A stretch of 64,000 bases of DNA from Marinobacter adhaerens HP15 (GCF_000166295.1 NC_017506.1:3782001-3846000); one strand, 5' to 3'; numbered from the stretch's first letter, positions 18,136-28,675 are shown. A program made the numbers and translations. The notes: a model not told the origin generated them from the sequence alone.

Positions 18136-20006
18136 CTACTGAACCTCGAAGCTGAGCTCGGCCATAACCTCGGCGGGCGGTGGGTTCAATCTGGCGATTG
18201 TCTGGAACTCATCAACCCATTCATGCTCTCCGTGCAAACCATCAATAAAAGTCGGGCGGATAGACTGGTAGTAGAGAGTCGCATCCACTTGCAGGGGCAA
18301 AGCCACAGCCGCGCCAACCGGAATCCGATAGTGGATGGTGTCCCGCCCTGCATTACCAGCGTTAAAATCGCTATCGTCATTCAGCCCGATCGGCCGGACA
18401 TCTTCTGGTACCGAGGCAATATCGAACCCCTTGGGAGGGATACGATTATCCTTCAGTGGGTTAGCGGCGTAGAGCAGAATATGGGTAATTGCGCCGGTGG
18501 TTGAGCCCAGAACAGTTTCATAAACCGGCACATCGTTTTCGGACGATACCTCATTGAGATGAGCCTGATAGCAGACCGAGGAATCAAAATCGGAGGTCTT
18601 CTTCGCGGCTAGACAGGCCTCCGAAGTAAACACCGCATCCATTGGCAAACGATAAGACTCATCCGGGAGCCCGCCGGCAAACACCGTTGCGCCATTGGCA
18701 TCACGCACCCGGGTTCCTACCCACATTCTCCGAGCGGGGAAACTGGTGGGTAACTTGTGGCCGGTTTCGTTCTGAATGGTCAGATCAAAGGCCAACTCGC
18801 CAGCTCCCAGGGTCTGCCCGTTTACTGATAACGTGACAGCCGTTTTGAGGAATTTCCGGGTCAACTCTGCCGTTGCCGCAAATTCTCCCGCCTCATTGAT
18901 ATCGCTGCGACCGAGTTCCTCCCTGAACAGCTCCAGGGTTTCAAGCAACCAGGTATTTCCGCCAAGCATCACATGAGGTGAGTAAGGCTGCCTCTCGGGC
19001 CAACTGGCGTTTACCGAGCCGTTCGGTCTGACCGCCAGACGGGTTAGGAAGTCCTCAGTTATCTCTTCACGCGCCATATGGCACTGCTGGCAGGAACGGG
19101 GTTGCTGCCATTGGGTCCGAAATCACTGTTTGCCCACTCGGTGTAAGGCGTCTGTTCAGGGTAATCCTCACCGTTGGGCTGATCCGTCTCCATATCGATG
19201 GTCGGGGTGTAAAGTTCGTGGCAGCTGGCGCACTGCCGGGAGTCCGACATATGCAGACCAAAGACTGGCGTGTAACCGACCTGATTCTGCATCGCCTGCC
19301 CCTGCGGGTTCTGGTATGGCCCATGGATCGTGAATGCGTCCGGATCACCCTCGGCAGGAATCTCGAAATTGCCGGAGTGCACGCCATCGGGGTAGGCATT
19401 ACCGTCCAATACACTGTCGGTTATCTGATGGCAGGCTGTGCAACTGACCCCCTCTCGGGCATGGGGGTCAACAAGGGCCTGTTCGGCCCGGTAAAAACCA
19501 TCATCGAGACCTGACCCCGTCTGGTGAGCATGCGTGGTCGCCATGGGGCTGTGGCAGGTCAGGCATTTATTCTCAATGAAACCTGCCAGATGGGGGAATG
19601 TCTCCGACTCATGCACCATGTTCGCCCGGAAATAAGGATCGGTGAACGCATTCGCCATCACCGTGCTTTTCCAGTCTGCGAAGGGACTGATGTCATCACC
19701 CTGGGGCGAGGGCTGGTTCTCCGAGATCTGAGCATCTGGCGCCCGCAGCACCGCGGGGCTGTCACCGGGCTGACTGGCAGTATGGCACTGGCCACAATCC
19801 GCCGCCGCCAGGAAAACGCCGGTCGGACTCCAGTGCTCTATCTGGGCAGTTAGCGAGGGTAAAACCTCTTCATGGGCGGAATCCGGCTCGGTCTCGCCAT
19901 TTGCGTCTCCCGAAGACCCGCCAGTATCGCTGCAGGCCGTTAAAAATATCGACATGAGCGCAACATATCGCCATGGAAACACACTTTTCGGGAGAAAAGT
20001 CTTCAT
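18136..20006 (-). pseudogene. Five-heme c-type cytochrome lipoprotein, frameshifted
   Basis: Start chosen at ATG 20006 (MKTFLPKSVFPWRYV), with GAGG upstream; lipobox LTAC makes it a lipoprotein. Four heme motifs lie in the first frame (CGQCH, CLTCH, CTACH, CASCH). At the C-run complementary to 19098-19101 the frame breaks: the first frame ends IWRVKR, and the second frame continues as RSCQQCHMAREEITED, giving a fifth heme motif and about 310 further residues to 18136. One more C (five rather than four) would join them into about 623 residues. Resembles cytochrome c554-like multiheme proteins. Probable electron transfer at the cell envelope. The break could be a sequencing error, as in pntB. 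Confidence 0.85.
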
Positions 20007-20190
20007 AACCGCCCTCGAGATTGCCGTGATATTCAGGCTGATACACAAGCAGAATTCCGGCTTTGACACTGATCAACTTTTGACCACACTCCGTCACCAC
20101 CAACGCGTGACCCGGCATTAGTTATAACGTAATAGCCAAAAGAAATATAGGGCGTGCTGCCGTGGGGCTATTTACAAATGAAACTGGCGC

Positions 20191-20670
20191 TCAAAAACTA
20201 AGATACGTCTGGCCCAAGAGGATCGAAAAGTTGTACGTGGCGTGCAAAATCACACAGGGCAGCAGCGAGTCGTGCCGGTCCCGAAAATACCCGAACACCA
20301 GAGCAGGAAGGAACACCAGCCAGGCCATCAGATCGGTTCGATAAACAAGATGCCAGGCGGTAAATAAAAGCGCAGCGATCAGATTTGCGAAGGACAGGCC
20401 GGCAAAGCGTTTCTGACCCACCGGAGTGTGAGCTAGCCAGCCCTGCACCACGCCGCGAAATGCCAGTTCTTCGATGATAGGCGCCCAGAGTACCAGTGAA
20501 AGAATCGACAACAGGTCGGCATCCTGCCAGCCACTGCCTCCGGCAAGCACTGTCAGCAACATCCCGATCAGACAACCGATAACCAGAGCGAGCACAAACT
20601 GACCATCGGCCATGGACCGTGTTGGTCGGCTCAAGCCCAACTGTGCCCGTAGAGAGCTGGATTGATGCAT
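20191..20670 (-). CDS. CPBP-family intramembrane metalloprotease
   Basis: About 159 residues from the ATG at 20670 (MHQSSSLRAQ); the longer frame to 20790 would run back through the terminator of rhlE. The family motifs are APIIEELAFRG (EExxxR glutamate pair), FTAWHLVYR and LLPCVILHATYN (histidine motifs), spread over four or so hydrophobic helices. It is close to the glutamic-type subgroup associated with the JDVT-CTERM sorting signal, but I see no such signal in the neighbouring proteins. It is upstream, on the same strand, of the multiheme cytochrome, 184 bases apart. Confidence 0.78.
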   Translation of the reverse strand: MHQSSSLRAQLGLSRPTRSMADGQFVLALVIGCLIGMLLTVLAGGSGWQDADLLSILSLVLWAPIIEELAFRGVVQGWLAHTPVGQKRFAGLSFANLIAALLFTAWHLVYRTDLMAWLVFLPALVFGYFRDRHDSLLPCVILHATYNFSILLGQTYLSF

Positions 20671-20752
20671 AGGCGGGAATATCCTGGCCGGACTGGTTTC
20701 AGACCCTGATACTAGAGCATCCATCCTCAAAAAGTCAGGGCACCAGAAACAG

Positions 20753-20775
20753 AAAAACGGAGCCGAAGCTCCGTT
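20753..20775 (-). terminator. Rho-independent terminator of rhlE
   Basis: Perfect 8-base stem AACGGAGC/GCTCCGTT with tetraloop TTCG (20756-20775), followed on the minus strand by TTTTT overlapping the stem end (20757-20753). Confidence 0.88.
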
Positions 20776-20797
20776 TCTCATGACTGCCAATCAGCCT

Positions 20798-22120
20798 TCA
20801 GGCACTCTGGCGCTGGGCCGGACGACTCCGCTGACCACCGCCATTCTGGCTACGGCCACCGCTGCGACCACCCGGCTTGGCGCCGAAGCTCTTCGGCTTT
20901 CCGCCGGGACGACCATTGCCACCGCCGTTACCATTGCGGTTGCGGGCGCGGCTGGGGTCTGCCTTGGCCTTGGGCTTCAGCGGCAGGTTGTTGGTCGGCT
21001 CAAAGCCTTCCACTTCCGTGCGCGGCAGCTGCTTTTTAATCAGTCTTTCGATACCGGCGAGCATCTTGCCCTCATCGGCACTGACCAGAGACAGGGCGTG
21101 ACCACTTTCACCGGCACGGCCGGTACGGCCGATACGGTGCACGTAATCTTCCGGTACGTTGGGCAGTTCAAAGTTCACTACCTGGGGCAGCTGCTTGATA
21201 TCCAGGCCACGGGCGGCGATATCCGTCGCCACCAGCACACGTACTTCGCCAGCTTTAAAATCCGCCAGCGCGCGGGTACGGGCACCCTGTGACTTGTTGC
21301 CATGGATGGCAGCAGCCGTAATACCGTCCTTCTCCAGCTTCTGGGTCAGGCGATTGGCACCGTGTTTGGTGCGGGTGAAAACCAGCACCTGATCCCAGCT
21401 GTTATCGCGAACCAGCTTGCTCAGCAGCGCTGTCTTCTGGCTCTGATCTACCGGATAGACAGACTGCTTGATATTTTCGGCAGAGGTATTCCGAGCCGCA
21501 ACTTCAACCTGAACCGGGTTATCCAGCAGACCTTCTGCCAGAGTCCGGATCTCGTTGGAGAAGGTGGCGGAGAACAGCAGGTTCTGGCGCTTGGCCGGCA
21601 ACAACGAAAGGATCTTGCGGATGTCGCGGATAAAGCCCATGTCCAGCATGCGATCGGCTTCGTCCAGAACCAGGATTTCCACTTCGTTGAAGCGCACAGC
21701 ATTCTGCTGATACAGGTCCATCAGACGACCCGGTGTTGCCACCAGCACGTCCAGGCCTTTGCGCAGCTTCATCATCTGCGGATTGATTTTCACACCACCG
21801 AAGACCACGGCGGCCTTGGTTGGAATGTATTTGCTGTAAAGATTCACGCTGTCATGAACCTGCGCCGCCAGTTCACGGGTGGGCGTCAGAATCAGGGCGC
21901 GGGGGCCTTTGCCAGTGCGCGGGTTTTCACCCAGACGCTGCAGCAAGGGCAAGGTAAAGCCGGCGGTTTTGCCGGTACCGGTCTGGGCTGCCGCCATAAC
22001 GTCCCGGCCAGAAAGCACGGCAGGAATGGCCTGGGCCTGAATGGGAGACGGGGTTTCATAACCCTGGTCAGACGTGGCACGGACCAGCTGCTCGGACAAA
22101 CCGAGTGAAGAAAAACTCAT
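20798..22120 (-). CDS. rhlE: ATP-dependent RNA helicase RhlE
   Basis: 440 residues with all DEAD-box motifs in order: AQTGTGKT (Walker A), PTRELA, GG, TPGR, DEAD (VLDEADRML), SAT, ARGLD and HRIGRTGR. A basic Gly/Arg/Asn/Gln-rich tail of about 55 residues (from about 385) is typical of RhlE and probably binds RNA. Acts in ribosome assembly and RNA turnover. It has a long untranslated leader region upstream, common for cold-regulated helicase genes, though no known motif was identified there. Confidence 0.95.
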   Translation of the reverse strand: MSFSSLGLSEQLVRATSDQGYETPSPIQAQAIPAVLSGRDVMAAAQTGTGKTAGFTLPLLQRLGENPRTGKGPRALILTPTRELAAQVHDSVNLYSKYIPTKAAVVFGGVKINPQMMKLRKGLDVLVATPGRLMDLYQQNAVRFNEVEILVLDEADRMLDMGFIRDIRKILSLLPAKRQNLLFSATFSNEIRTLAEGLLDNPVQVEVAARNTSAENIKQSVYPVDQSQKTALLSKLVRDNSWDQVLVFTRTKHGANRLTQKLEKDGITAAAIHGNKSQGARTRALADFKAGEVRVLVATDIAARGLDIKQLPQVVNFELPNVPEDYVHRIGRTGRAGESGHALSLVSADEGKMLAGIERLIKKQLPRTEVEGFEPTNNLPLKPKAKADPSRARNRNGNGGGNGRPGGKPKSFGAKPGGRSGGRSQNGGGQRSRPAQRQSA

Positions 22121-22440
22121 ATAAGATCAACTCTTGATTATTCTGCCTCCACGACCACCGTTTTCGGCGAATGCGGGCAGATGCCATGAATATTCATGGA
22201 ATAAAAGACGACTACGGTCACGCGCCGTTATCGGGGTGACGTCCTCTGACAGGTCGTATGGAAAGGTCGCACGGGCTTCAAGCCTTAAACTGCGGAATCC
22301 CTAGAGGCAGGATGAGGGCACATTAACAGAGCCCCGGCCAATTAGCCATAGGTGATTATAATAAGCATCCGAAGGAACCTGGATTGCATCTTCGAGTCAG
22401 ACTGCCTTCACGAAACCGAAACACACAGGGATTTGTCAGA
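22121..22440. other. Intergenic region between divergent rhlE and thioredoxin-like gene
   Basis: 320 bases without a gene. It must hold the rhlE leader and both promoters. Visible: the palindrome ATGAATATTCAT (22186-22197 approximately) and TATAAT-like TTATAATAA near 22356. I see no clear riboswitch, repeat or coding frame. Confidence 0.5.
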
Positions 22441-23256
22441 ATGAGCGTCAGTATTGGCCCAGTGAGCCTGTCCATCGGCCATCTTCTCCTGGTTATCGCC
22501 TTCGGGCTGGCTCTGCTGGTTGGAGGGATGCTCGGCCGCAAATATCGGGTGCCGGTAGCCGGATCGGTGGCCGATATCTTTGTAGTCGCGATGCTGAGCG
22601 CCCGGATCGGTTTCGTAATTAGCTACTTCGAGCATTACCAGAACGACCTGCTGGGCATCATTGATATCCGGGACGGCGGTTTTGATGCGCTCTGGGGTGT
22701 CATCGGCGCCATCATCTTCACCGGCTTTTTGATGTGGCGCAGGAGAGCACAACGCAAGCCGCTGGCTACCGCCGCGTTAACGGGCGCCCTGTTCTGGGCA
22801 GGTACCGCAGGCACCATTACACTGATCGAACAGCAGGCCCGCAGTATGCCGGACGTGACCCTGCGCTCGCTCAATGGTGAAGTGATCAACCTGTCCCGGT
22901 TGGCTCCCGGCCAACCCCTGGTCGTGAACCTCTGGGCAACCTGGTGCCCACCCTGCATCCGGGAAATGCCGGTGCTGGAGGAAGCCCAACACATCTATCC
23001 GGATATCGCATTCGTGTTTGCCAACCAGCGCGAACAGCCCGAGACCATCCGTTCCTTTCTTGAGGAAAACCGCCTGAACCTGAACAACCTTTACCGGGAC
23101 GATCAGGCCCAGCTGGCACGCGCCGTTGGCAGCAATGGCTTGCCAACAACGCTTTTCTACAATGCCCAGGGCGAGCTCATCGATTCCCATATGGGCGAAC
23201 TGTCACGGGCAACACTGGCCAGGGGCCTGGAAAAGATCCGGGCACCCTACGAGTGA
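22441..23256 (+). CDS. Membrane-anchored TlpA-like thioredoxin-fold protein with Lgt-like N-terminus
   Basis: About 271 residues from ATG 22441 (MSVSIGPVSLSIGH). The first about 130 residues carry four hydrophobic helices; GGFDALWGVIGA resembles the GG(F/L)xxLGGxxGA motif of prolipoprotein diacylglyceryl transferase. The C-terminal half is a TlpA/ResA-type thioredoxin domain with active site WCPPC (Cys169, Cys172) and the cis-Pro motif GLPTTLF. The active site should face the periplasm and reduce or relay disulfides, as in cytochrome maturation. The fusion is known in gammaproteobacteria; the exact partner is unknown. Confidence 0.82.
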   Translation: MSVSIGPVSLSIGHLLLVIAFGLALLVGGMLGRKYRVPVAGSVADIFVVAMLSARIGFVISYFEHYQNDLLGIIDIRDGGFDALWGVIGAIIFTGFLMWRRRAQRKPLATAALTGALFWAGTAGTITLIEQQARSMPDVTLRSLNGEVINLSRLAPGQPLVVNLWATWCPPCIREMPVLEEAQHIYPDIAFVFANQREQPETIRSFLEENRLNLNNLYRDDQAQLARAVGSNGLPTTLFYNAQGELIDSHMGELSRATLARGLEKIRAPYE

Positions 23257-23296
23257 AACAGGCCCGCTGTGCCCGTTAACCGCATGGCGTTTTTAT

Positions 23297-23752
23297 CTAC
23301 CGGGTTGCCGCTTTGGCAAAATTTCCCAGTGCGCCGCTTACTTTTCCGAGCACCTCATCGCACCCCTCAATGCCATGGCGGCTCTTGAGGTATTGCGGAT
23401 CGTTGTACCCCAGCCACACCTCTCCGTTGGCATCCTCCCAGATCAGGGCTTTTTGGGGCAGGTCGATGGCGACACTCTGGGCGCACTGCATCAGCGGTGT
23501 GCCGACTTTGGGGTTGCCGAAAATAACCACTTCGGTCGGACGCAATTCCAGACCGGCTTTTTCGGCGCCCTGCTGATGATTAACGCGGGCCATGACCGTC
23601 ATGCCCTTCTCTTTGAGCACAGACTCGAGTTTGTCGGCCGTGGCTTTTACATCGTGACTGCTTTTGATCGCGACCAGTCCATCTGCGGCATTGGTGAGCG
23701 TGGCGAACAGCAGAGTCGATGCCACCAGAACCAGTCTGAGAGTGCAGCGCAT
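23297..23752 (-). CDS. DUF302 domain-containing exported protein
   Basis: 151 residues from ATG 23752 (MRCTLRLVLVASTLL), with cleavage predicted after TNA near residue 22. The mature protein is a single DUF302 domain (SSHDVKATADKLESVLKEKGMTV, EVVIFGNPKVGTPLM, IDLPQKALIWED). Periplasmic. DUF302 proteins have no established activity; they are often annotated as conserved exported proteins. Convergent with the thioredoxin-like gene. Confidence 0.88.
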   Translation of the reverse strand: MRCTLRLVLVASTLLFATLTNAADGLVAIKSSHDVKATADKLESVLKEKGMTVMARVNHQQGAEKAGLELRPTEVVIFGNPKVGTPLMQCAQSVAIDLPQKALIWEDANGEVWLGYNDPQYLKSRHGIEGCDEVLGKVSGALGNFAKAATR

Positions 23753-23821
23753 AGTATCCTCCAGAGGGTTGGCTGAAGTTTTCAGGATAGAACAGAGGCA
23801 GGCGTTACGCATGAACGCGCC

Positions 23822-24742
23822 TCAGTATATGGCTGCCGCACCTTCTGGCCTGCTCTTGAATCGCTTGTGCAGCCAGAGGTACTGATCGGGTTGCTCACGA
23901 ACAGTGGCTTCAATAAAACTGTTCCAGACTTTGGCGTCCTGTTCCGGATGTTCGCCAAAGGACTCCTGAATCGGAGAAAACACCACCCGGTAACTGCCAT
24001 CGGGCATTCGCAAGTGACTGACGCAGATAACCGCGGCGCCGGACTCCCTGGCAATGAAGCTTGGCGACGTAATACAGCCGGCACTGATCCCAAAAAAGGG
24101 CACGAACACCTCGGACTTCTTGCCGAAATCCTGGTCACAGGCGAACCAGACCTGCCCCCCTTCTTTCAGGAATGACAACATGGGTCTGATCTGACGTTTG
24201 GTGAAGGGGCGAATACCAAAATGCCGCCGCCGGCCACGTTCGATCATACGGTCAATCACCGGATTGTTGTTAGGGCGGTACATGTAACCCGGCTTCTCAA
24301 GCTTGCAGGCAATCAGAGGCAGGGCAAAGTCGAAAATACTGTAGTGCCCGCCGATCAACAGCACTCCCTTGCCGCGTCGTTTCGCTTCTTCAAGGTGCTC
24401 GGTACCCTGGACCGAGGCGCTCTCGCAATAGGGGGTCATATCCCGCCACCAGGCATGAACGCTTTCCAGAACGCCACGGGCCGAGGCCACAAACGCATCC
24501 TCCACCAACTGGCTACGGGTCGCTTGGTCGAGTTCGGGCATGCAGGCCGCCAGGTTGGCGTCCGCAACCCTGGCACGGGATCGCATTTTGCTGGAAAGGC
24601 GCTTGCCCAACCAGCCTCCAAGACGCTGCTTCAGTCCCATCGGAAGAAACGACAAAAGCCTGAGCAAGCAGACCAGAGTCCAGGCCGGCCAGTACGACGG
24701 ATGCCAGAGAGAGTGTTTCCTGTTTCTTTTGCCGGACGCCAT
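23822..24742 (-). CDS. LpxL/HtrB-family lipid A acyltransferase
   Basis: 306 residues, usual length for the family. It has an N-terminal membrane anchor (about 17-35) and the HX4D motif GGHYSIFD, the catalytic pair of lysophospholipid-type acyltransferases. Other blocks: ARGVLESVHAWW, FACDQDFG, and QYLWLHKRFKSRP. LpxL/LpxM enzymes transfer an acyl chain from acyl-ACP to lipid A precursor at the inner face of the inner membrane. Which position is acylated cannot be decided. Confidence 0.88.
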   Translation of the reverse strand: MASGKRNRKHSLWHPSYWPAWTLVCLLRLLSFLPMGLKQRLGGWLGKRLSSKMRSRARVADANLAACMPELDQATRSQLVEDAFVASARGVLESVHAWWRDMTPYCESASVQGTEHLEEAKRRGKGVLLIGGHYSIFDFALPLIACKLEKPGYMYRPNNNPVIDRMIERGRRRHFGIRPFTKRQIRPMLSFLKEGGQVWFACDQDFGKKSEVFVPFFGISAGCITSPSFIARESGAAVICVSHLRMPDGSYRVVFSPIQESFGEHPEQDAKVWNSFIEATVREQPDQYLWLHKRFKSRPEGAAAIY

Positions 24743-24930
24743 TTAAAAGTGGCCTGTGATAATGAGAAAACGGGCGACCAGCCTGACACAATCTCCCTCA
24801 GCTAGATACGTGATTTACTCATGGATGCGTTTGGTCAAAGGGAATCCAATTCCCGAACTCAGGAGTATGGTTTTAAGAAGATACGTGTTAATACGTAGAA
24901 GTCATTTCAAAAGACAGGAAATTCCTCGCT

Positions 24931-26301
24931 ATGTTCCGATGGAAGTTCGCCGCGGGTCTTGTGATCCTGCCACTCCTGCTTGCCGGCTGCAGTGACAACA
25001 CCAGCACCAGCCAACCGACGACAACGGATATCAAGCCACCGTCGGAAACGGGCGTACTCAAAGTGGCTACCCGCAATGGCTCCACAACCTATTACGTGGA
25101 TCGGCATGAGAACCCCGTCGGTCCAGAGCACGCACTGATCAGCGCCTACGCCGAGAGTCGGGGCTGGCAGGTAGAATGGACCATGCTCGATTCCACCAGC
25201 GACGTTCTGGCGGCGTTGGAATCTGGCAACACCCATCTGGCCGCAGCGGGACTGACGCACCTCGCCTCCCGCGATGAGCGCTTTGTAAGAGGCCCGGCTC
25301 ACACCGAGATTACCGAACAACTCGTCTGCCATCGCGACGCTCGGCCCATGCCCCGCAAACCTGCGGACATTCCCGGCACTGATATTGTCGTAACCGCGGG
25401 CTCCAGCTACGTTGAAACCCTGAACAAGCTGAATGAACAGCATCCGGGAATCGTTTTTGAGGAGGATGCAGACCGCACGACAGAGGTCATTCTCTCAGAC
25501 GTAGCAGAACGGGATGTTAGCTGCACCGTCGCTGATTCCAACATTGTTCAGGTCATGCGCCGGCATTTCCCCCACCTGGAAGTGGCGATGACGCTAACAC
25601 AGGGTCGGAATCTTGGCTGGTATATGCCCAAGGCTTCCGAAAATCTGGCTTCCGATGCCCATGAGTGGATGAATAGCGTCGAAGGCGATGAGGCCATAGG
25701 GCTGATGGAGAACCGCTACTATGCCTACATTGGCGACTTTGATTTCGTGGATCTGCGTGCCCTGAATCGACGCATTGAAGACCGCCTGCCCGATTTCATC
25801 GATCAATTCCGGGAAGCGGAGGCCAAAACCGGCATGCCCGCAGACCTGCTGGCCGCGCTGGCCTACCAGGAATCCCACTGGGATCCAGCGGCGAAATCAC
25901 CCACCGGTGTCCGCGGCATCATGATGCTGACCCGACGAACCGCCGAATCTCTGGGTGTAACCAACCGGCTCGATCCCGATGCAGCTATTGATGGTGGCGC
26001 CCGCTATCTGGCCGACCGTCACCGCCGCCTGCCAGAGACTATTCCTGAGCCGGACCGCACCTTCCTGGCGCTGGCGAGCTACAACATCGGCCGTGGGCAC
26101 CTACTGGATGCCCGGGAGCTGGCGCGGAACCTGAACAAGAATCCGGACTCCTGGCAGGATATGACCGAGGTGCTACCCCTGAAGGCCGACAAGCGATACT
26201 ACCCCAGCACCCGCTACGGATACGCCCGGGGCTATGAGCCGGTGCACTACGTGCAGCGCATTCGCAACTATCGGGATGTCATACGTTCGGCGTTTGAGTG
26301 A
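24931..26301 (+). CDS. mltF: Membrane-bound lytic murein transglycosylase F
   Basis: 456 residues, a lipoprotein (lipobox LLAGC, Cys19). An ABC substrate-binding-like domain at about 45-265 (LKVATRNGSTTYYVD, ILSDVAERDVSCTVADS) is followed by an SLT transglycosylase domain at about 285-450 with the catalytic Glu in LAALAYQESHWDP. MltF cleaves the glycan strand between MurNAc and GlcNAc, and sits in the outer membrane. Ends tail-to-tail with the next monooxygenase gene with no gap. Confidence 0.93.
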   Translation: MFRWKFAAGLVILPLLLAGCSDNTSTSQPTTTDIKPPSETGVLKVATRNGSTTYYVDRHENPVGPEHALISAYAESRGWQVEWTMLDSTSDVLAALESGNTHLAAAGLTHLASRDERFVRGPAHTEITEQLVCHRDARPMPRKPADIPGTDIVVTAGSSYVETLNKLNEQHPGIVFEEDADRTTEVILSDVAERDVSCTVADSNIVQVMRRHFPHLEVAMTLTQGRNLGWYMPKASENLASDAHEWMNSVEGDEAIGLMENRYYAYIGDFDFVDLRALNRRIEDRLPDFIDQFREAEAKTGMPADLLAALAYQESHWDPAAKSPTGVRGIMMLTRRTAESLGVTNRLDPDAAIDGGARYLADRHRRLPETIPEPDRTFLALASYNIGRGHLLDARELARNLNKNPDSWQDMTEVLPLKADKRYYPSTRYGYARGYEPVHYVQRIRNYRDVIRSAFE

Positions 26302-27828
26302 TCAGGTTCCGAACAGGGCCGAGCGCAGGGGCCGCAGGAAACCACCGGATTCCTTGTGGCTCGCGTGGGTCCGCTTGCCATCGAATTCCAGGTAGCCATC
26401 CTCAATCGGCTCGAATCGCAGTATTCTGACGTCCTCCAGATAATTCTGGGACGACTTCCAGGGCCCGTGAGTGCCCTGGCGGGGCAGGCGATCGGCGGCC
26501 CGGCGAATATAGCCGGCATCCAGAGAGCCAAGCACGGTGTCGTCGCCGCGACTGTTCTCAGTGTCCCGGGCCACCACGGTACGATAGCCACGCTTGTCCA
26601 TCAGATTCATCAGCCGGCACAGGTACTCGGCGGCAATGTCCACCTTCAGGGTCCAGGAAATGTTGGTGTAACCGAAGATCATGCCGGCGTTGGGCACGCC
26701 CTCCACCATGACATTCTTATAGATAATCTTGTCTTTCATCACGACTTCCTGGCCGTCCACAGTCGGCCGGATTCCACCCAGCATCTGGATATCCAGACCT
26801 GTTGCCGGGATGATGATATCCGCTTCCAGTTCCTCACCCGATTTCAGGCGGATGCCGGTTTCCGTGAAGCGGTCAATATGATCGGTGGCAATGGACGCCT
26901 TGCCCGCTTTCATAGCCTGGAAAAGATCCCCGTCTTTTACCACGCACAGGCGCTGGTCCCACGGATTGTAATCCGGCGTGAAGTGCCGCATGTCGGCGGT
27001 GTCCCCAACCTTGCGTTTGATAATGCCCAGGAACAGCCGGCGCATGAACTTCGGGCTCCTTCTGGAGCGCAAGTAAAGGAAACGGGAAATGGAAATATTC
27101 CGGGCCCGGGTCAGCCGATAGGCGGTTCTCTCGGGCAGAATTTTCTGCAGGGCCAGAGACACCTTGTCGGTTGAAGGCAGAGGCATCAGATAGGTGGGTG
27201 AGCGCTGAAGCATGGTGACATGCGAGGCCTTCTCGGCCATCGTTGGCACCAGGGTAATGGCAGTTGCGCCGCTGCCAATAACCACCACCTTCTTGCCCGC
27301 GTAGTCGAGATCTTCCGGCCAATGCTGCGGGTGTATGACCTGGCCGCGGAAATCATTTTCACCCGGGAAGTCCGGCTTGTAGCCCTGATCATAATTGTAG
27401 TAGCCGGTACAGCCGACCATGAAGTTGGCGGTGTAGTGTTCTGTTTCGCCGGTGGCTTCGTTCAGGGCCGAGAGCTTCCAGCATTTGTCGACACCTGACC
27501 AGTCCGCTGTCTTCACCGCCAGCCCGAAGCGGATGTGGCGTTCGACATCATGCTCCCTGGCGGTCTCCGCCACATAATTCTTGATCGATGCGCCGTCGGC
27601 CAGCACCTTGCCGCCTGTCCAGGGACGGAAATTGTAGCCGAAGGTAAACATGTCCGAATCCGAACGGATTCCCGGGTAACGGAACAGATCCCAGGTGCCA
27701 CCAAGGGACTGCCGACGTTCGAGGATGGCAAACGACTTGCCGGGGCATTCACGCTTAAGATGGCATGCCATGCCAATGCCGGAAACGCCGGCGCCGATGA
27801 TCAGTACATCGAAATGCTGGTTACTCAT
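26302..27828 (-). CDS. Flavin-containing monooxygenase, Baeyer-Villiger type (second copy)
   Basis: 508 residues. The FAD-binding motif GAGVSG is at 12-17; GSGATA marks the NADPH site; FRGQVIHPQHWP fits FxGxxxHxxxWP. It also carries RSDSDMFTFGYNFRPW, typical of the 4-hydroxyacetophenone/EthA-like branch, which the first copy at 9435 lacks, so the two probably have different substrates. It is alone on the minus strand; its stop codon (26304-26302) directly adjoins the stop of mltF. Confidence 0.88.
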   Translation of the reverse strand: MSNQHFDVLIIGAGVSGIGMACHLKRECPGKSFAILERRQSLGGTWDLFRYPGIRSDSDMFTFGYNFRPWTGGKVLADGASIKNYVAETAREHDVERHIRFGLAVKTADWSGVDKCWKLSALNEATGETEHYTANFMVGCTGYYNYDQGYKPDFPGENDFRGQVIHPQHWPEDLDYAGKKVVVIGSGATAITLVPTMAEKASHVTMLQRSPTYLMPLPSTDKVSLALQKILPERTAYRLTRARNISISRFLYLRSRRSPKFMRRLFLGIIKRKVGDTADMRHFTPDYNPWDQRLCVVKDGDLFQAMKAGKASIATDHIDRFTETGIRLKSGEELEADIIIPATGLDIQMLGGIRPTVDGQEVVMKDKIIYKNVMVEGVPNAGMIFGYTNISWTLKVDIAAEYLCRLMNLMDKRGYRTVVARDTENSRGDDTVLGSLDAGYIRRAADRLPRQGTHGPWKSSQNYLEDVRILRFEPIEDGYLEFDGKRTHASHKESGGFLRPLRSALFGT

Positions 27829-27983
27829 TGCCTGTCCTCTCGGATTCCAGTCCGCTTTTTATAATCAATGGCCTGCAATCAAGATAGCTCAGGCAGCGCT
27901 GGTCGGGAATTGGCCAAAGTGGTCCCTGCCCCTGGTTGTTTCAGTCAGTCTCGAGATGCGAAACCGCCGACCCGCAACGCCGT

Positions 27984-28532
27984 TCAACTTCCGGGCGTGA
28001 AATCGGGGTATTTCTTCTGCAGCCGATAGAGCCGGATGATGGTGATGATGTTGGTGACCAGCACCATGCCTTCCGCCAGGGTGCCACCCACGGAGCCGAT
28101 CACGATGTTGTTGAGCATCCAGGCCAGGGCAGCAAACCCGAGCACGATTCGCAGGGGAATACCCCTGAGCATGAACATGCCCACGGTGCCGAAAACGGCG
28201 GCGGCGAGGGGGAATACGTCGGTGATGGATTTCCAGGTCGCCCAGGCAACGACCAGGTTCACCGCCAGGATGCCCAGCATAATGGGCCAGTTGCCCTGGT
28301 ACTTGCGCGCCAAAGTAATGCGCACAATTACCAGAACGGTCAGTGCCGAGGCGGTCCAGCTCTCGAAGAACGCGAACATCAGGGCAAACGCAACGTTGGC
28401 GGAGATCAGCAGCACCATCAACCGGTCGTCATTCTTGTTCGCGAAGCCGGCAATGCAGAAACCCAGGGCTACAAGACCGCACACCTGGCCCAGAACCTCG
28501 GCGAGGGTCATGTCCGCGATCAGATCAATCAT
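27984..28532 (-). CDS. YgjV-family inner membrane protein
   Basis: 182 residues, five to six hydrophobic helices, no signal peptide. The sequence (GQVCGLVALGFCIAGFANKN, VAFALMFAFFESWTAS, GFAALAWMLNNI) fits the YgjV family, whose function is unknown (fold resembles MFS/acyltransferase-type small membrane proteins). Divergent from the acetylpolyamine amidohydrolase-like gene. Confidence 0.7.
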   Translation of the reverse strand: MIDLIADMTLAEVLGQVCGLVALGFCIAGFANKNDDRLMVLLISANVAFALMFAFFESWTASALTVLVIVRITLARKYQGNWPIMLGILAVNLVVAWATWKSITDVFPLAAAVFGTVGMFMLRGIPLRIVLGFAALAWMLNNIVIGSVGGTLAEGMVLVTNIITIIRLYRLQKKYPDFTPGS

Positions 28533-28675
28533 CCTTTACCGTCCTGTCGCTCGTCGCCATATCGGTAATCCCCTCTGCCCGCAAAAGGTTTCAGCCTGCC
28601 ACAATCAGGGCCTTTGAGCCATCAAGCTCCCTGTGCCAAAGTGCTCACGTCATTCAGCAAGGACCACTCAAGACC

